Source: an uncultured cyanobacterium (lineage in GTDB: Bacteria; Cyanobacteriota; Cyanobacteriia; PCC-6307; Cyanobiaceae). Taken from it: 14,714 nt of DNA. The stretch spans positions 1 through 14,714 of the forward strand of contig CAIXOZ010000080.1 in the NCBI GenBank assembly GCA_903921295.1. The letters are read 5' to 3'. Of this stretch, positions 12,636 through 14,714 are shown piece after piece. The notes under the pieces are model-generated. The model was not told the DNA's origin and did not search any database. It was given only the letters and a program-made list of their open reading frames with translations. How positions within the stretch are numbered: position 1 is the stretch's first letter; every line of letters starts with the position of its first letter. A program made the position numbers and the translations under genes.

Positions 12636-13460
12636 ATGCCTGACGCCGCTGCCGCCAGCTCAACGCCGATCGCCCAGCGCTTTGCGGCACTCAGGGCGCA
12701 GGGCCGCTGTGCGCTGATGCCCTTTCTCGTTGCCGGTGATGGCGGCCTCGAGACCACTCGCGCCACTTTGCTGGCCCTGCAGGAGGCCGGTGCCGATCTG
12801 ATCGAACTCGGCGTCCCCTACAGCGATCCGCTGGCGGATGGCCCGGTGATCCAGGCTGCAGCCAGCCGCGCCCTGCTCGCTGGCACCACACCGGCAGCGG
12901 TGCTGGAGCTACTGGCCGGTCTCAAGGGGCTTCTCACCGTGCCCGTGGTGCTCTTCACTTACAGCAATCCACTCCTGAGCCGCGGTCTCGAGCGCTTCTG
13001 CCAGGAGGCCGCCGCCGCCGGCGCGGCCGGTCTGGTGGTTCCCGATCTGCCGTTGGAGGAGGCCGAGAAACTCTCGCCCCTGGCCAGGGCCCACGGTCTT
13101 GATCTCGTCCTGCTTGTCGCTCCCACCACGCCCGCCGAGCGGATGGCCCGGATCCATGCCGCCAGCCGTGGCTTCACCTATCTGGTCAGTGTCACCGGTG
13201 TCACCGGCGTGCGTTCCGCCATGGAAACCAGGGTTGCTCCTCTGGTGAAGCAGCTCCAAGCCCTCGACGGTCCGCCGGTTGCCGTGGGATTCGGGATCTC
13301 CGGTCCCGAGCAGGCGGTTCAGGTGCGCGACTGGGGGGCTTCCGGTGCGATCGTCGGCAGCGCTCTGGTGGCGGTGATGGCCCAGGCCGAGGGGCCCGAT
13401 GCCACGGCGGCGGCGGCCCGACAGTTCTGCGGCAGCCTGCGGCAGGCTCTCGACAGCTGA
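12636..13460 (+). CDS. trpA: Tryptophan synthase alpha chain
   Basis: A 274-aa TIM-barrel enzyme that splits indole-3-glycerol phosphate to indole and glyceraldehyde-3-phosphate; indole is channelled to TrpB. The catalytic acids are Glu57 in IELGVPYSDP and Asp68 in LADGP, matching Glu49 and Asp60 of Salmonella TrpA. The phosphate-binding loops VAVGFGIS and AIVGSALV are present near the C-terminus, and loop 6 reads SVTGVTGVR. Length is normal for the family (about 265-275 aa). trpB is not in the window, so the trp genes are scattered here, as is usual in cyanobacteria. Confidence 0.97.
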   Translation: MPDAAAASSTPIAQRFAALRAQGRCALMPFLVAGDGGLETTRATLLALQEAGADLIELGVPYSDPLADGPVIQAAASRALLAGTTPAAVLELLAGLKGLLTVPVVLFTYSNPLLSRGLERFCQEAAAAGAAGLVVPDLPLEEAEKLSPLARAHGLDLVLLVAPTTPAERMARIHAASRGFTYLVSVTGVTGVRSAMETRVAPLVKQLQALDGPPVAVGFGISGPEQAVQVRDWGASGAIVGSALVAVMAQAEGPDATAAAARQFCGSLRQALDS

Positions 13461-13483
13461 GGCTTCGGCTGAGCCGGCCTGTT

Positions 13484-13489
13484 TAGCTT
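13484..13489 (+). promoter_or_regulatory. Possible -10 element (TAGCTT) of the MscS-like gene
   Basis: TAGCTT, within TTTAGCTT, lies 27 bases before the ATG at 13517 in the 56-bp gap after trpA. A weak 4-bp stem (GGCT/AGCC) precedes it. No -35 match. Confidence 0.3.
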
Positions 13490-13516
13490 CAGGTCCTCAG
13501 CTTCGTCGGTCCTGCC

Positions 13517-14563
13517 ATGGCGCGCTCTCCGCTGAACGCCATCGTGCTGCCGCCTCTGCTGTCAGCCTCGTTGCATCTGGTCATCGGCCTGGGGCTGGTG
13601 GCCCTGATCTTTGCGCTCCTGCGCTCCTTGCTCAGCCGTCTGGCCGCCCGAGGCACCCCCTGGAGCGGCGAATCCCCCCGGTTGCTGCTCCAGACCCTGG
13701 CGCGGATCGCGGCTTTGCTCGTCGTCACGTTGGCCCTTGAGGTTCTGCCCCTTGGCAGCACCGGACTGCGGCTGCTTCAGGCCCTGAGTCAGCTGGTGCT
13801 GGTGGTGCTGCTGGTGCGCCTGGCCAATCGGCTGGTGCTCAGGGTGTTGCACACCACCCTGTCCCGCCTGGGGGAGACGCTGGCGATCCAGGGCCTGCAG
13901 GCGCTCGGACCGATGATCCGCGGCCTGTTCTGGCTGCTCGGCGCCCTCGTCTTTCTCCAGAACCAGGGGGTTCAGCTCACCGCCGTGCTGGGGGCCCTGG
14001 CCGGGGCGGGTATCGGCATCGGTTTCGCCCTGCAGGGGCCCGCCCGGGACTTCCTCACCTACCTGACGATCCTGTTTGATCAGCCCTTCGTGATCGGGGA
14101 TCTGATCCGGTTCGATGATGTCTGGGGTCGGGTGATTCAGGTGGGCCTGCGCAGCACGCACCTGCGCAGCCTTGACGGCGAGCGGGTGGTGATCACCAAT
14201 GGCGACCTGCTCGCCAAGACCCTGCGCAACTACGGCGATCTGAGCGAGAAACGGATTCTCACCCGGCTGGTTCTTGCCCGCAGCACCCCAGCGGCGGCTG
14301 CCCAGGCTCTCACGGCGGCGATTGAAGCGTTGATGGCTCATGTGCCGGCAGCGCGATTTGAACGCTGCCACCTGCTCGAGCTCACGCCTGCGGGTCTGGT
14401 GCTTGAGCTGGTGTACTTTCTGGCGGTGGATCACCCGCAGCCGCTTCAGGCCCGCCAGCAGCAGGTGAACGTCGGCATCCTTGACACCCTGGCATCGCTT
14501 GGGATCGCCATGGCCGATCACCAGCCCGTTGCGACTGTGGAGTTGCCCTGCGACGCGGGGTAG
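13517..14563 (+). CDS. Mechanosensitive ion channel, MscS family
   Basis: A 348-aa inner-membrane channel that opens under membrane tension to release solutes after osmotic downshock. By eye there are about four to five helices: 18-40, 60-78, 88-110, 133-150 and the pore helix from about 155. The signature GAGIGIGFALQGPARDFLT (residues 163-181) followed by ILFDQPFVIGDLI is the TM3b-to-beta-domain junction of MscS. The beta domain continues with VGLRSTHLRSLDGERVVITN. The C-terminal alpha/beta vestibule domain covers about 250-340. It is longer than E. coli MscS (286 aa) through extra N-terminal helices. ATG 13517 is the first start in frame after the trpA stop. Confidence 0.93.
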   Translation: MARSPLNAIVLPPLLSASLHLVIGLGLVALIFALLRSLLSRLAARGTPWSGESPRLLLQTLARIAALLVVTLALEVLPLGSTGLRLLQALSQLVLVVLLVRLANRLVLRVLHTTLSRLGETLAIQGLQALGPMIRGLFWLLGALVFLQNQGVQLTAVLGALAGAGIGIGFALQGPARDFLTYLTILFDQPFVIGDLIRFDDVWGRVIQVGLRSTHLRSLDGERVVITNGDLLAKTLRNYGDLSEKRILTRLVLARSTPAAAAQALTAAIEALMAHVPAARFERCHLLELTPAGLVLELVYFLAVDHPQPLQARQQQVNVGILDTLASLGIAMADHQPVATVELPCDAG

Positions 14564-14625
14564 CGGGCTGGTCAGGCGGCGGCTGTCCCAGGCCTGGCAG
14601 ACTTGGTCTCTGGGATCGGTTGCTG

Positions 14626-14714
14626 ATGGCCCGTTTTGTGCTCTGGGGGACCTACTGCGAGGACGTGCTCGAGAAGCGGGCCCCCTACCGCGAGGAACAT
14701 CTGGCCGGACTGCA
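14626..14714 (+). CDS. YciI-like protein, 3' part cut off by window edge
   Basis: The first 29 codons (MARFVLWGTYCEDVLEKRAP, then YREEHLAGL) match the start of YCII-related proteins, small ferredoxin-fold proteins whose first strand, FVLWGTYCED, leads to the conserved R-x-x-H-L helix. Family function is mostly unknown; one member is a dehydrochlorinase-like enzyme, so nothing firmer can be said here. The gene starts 62 bp after the MscS-like stop on the same strand. The catalytic-type His (HL) is present; the rest lies outside the window. Confidence 0.8.
   Translation, partial: MARFVLWGTYCEDVLEKRAPYREEHLAGL

Noticed and set aside
13562..14521. Minus-strand open frame (319 aa) opposite the MscS-like gene
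   Set aside because: Gln/Gly/His-rich antisense translation with no domain; the plus strand has the MscS signature.
1..14714. Mobile elements, CRISPR arrays, phage genes or a defence system
   Set aside because: No transposase, integrase, repeat-spacer pattern or defence-type protein was seen; gene content and base composition look uniform and chromosomal.

Overview
The window looks like chromosome from a high-GC picocyanobacterium of the Cyanobium / Synechococcus (alpha-cyanobacterial) type. The evidence is NdhL (a cyanobacterial NDH-1 subunit) followed by a DUF3007 gene and trpA, a glycine-rich cyanobacterial RRM protein, a small protein resembling the picocyanobacterial DUF3136 family, and an amino-acid ABC operon in the cyanobacterial natF-natG-natH-bgtA order. 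No mobile element, prophage, CRISPR array or rRNA was seen. Gene density is high and no gap between genes exceeds about 235 bp.

Layout. Positions 1-4047 (minus strand): a DUF167/YggU-like gene, then a polar/acidic amino-acid uptake system made of a lipoprotein binding protein, two permeases and an ATPase that runs off the left edge. The last three junctions all use the same one-base TGATG stop/start overlap. Positions 4074-4808 (plus): a divergently transcribed 244-aa protein that I read as an unusual fusion of a HicA-like RNA-binding fold with an eRF1-domain-3-like 'translational machinery' domain. Positions 4871-5311 (minus): a small heat-shock protein whose Shine-Dalgarno can pair with an upstream ACUCCU, a possible RNA thermometer. 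Positions 5545-9584 (plus): dihydroorotase pyrC, a B12-binding/radical SAM enzyme of unknown substrate, the DUF3136-like protein, an unrecognised 117-aa protein, and the RRM/Gly-rich RNA-binding protein.

Positions 9722-10950 (minus): a pirin and a three-helix membrane protein. Positions 11069-11656 (plus): a rhomboid protease with a TTG start. Positions 11833-11916 (minus): tRNA-Leu(UAA) without the group I intron seen in many other cyanobacteria. Positions 11984-13460 (plus): ndhL, DUF3007 and trpA. Positions 13517-14563 (plus): an MscS-type mechanosensitive channel. Position 14626 onward (plus): the start of a YciI-like gene cut by the right edge.

Most genes are housekeeping genes. The parts most worth following up are the HicA/eRF1-like fusion (4074-4808), the sHsp leader (5312-5350), the compact tRNA-Leu/ndhL divergent region with overlapping -10-like hexamers (11917-11983), and the radical SAM enzyme without a known substrate.
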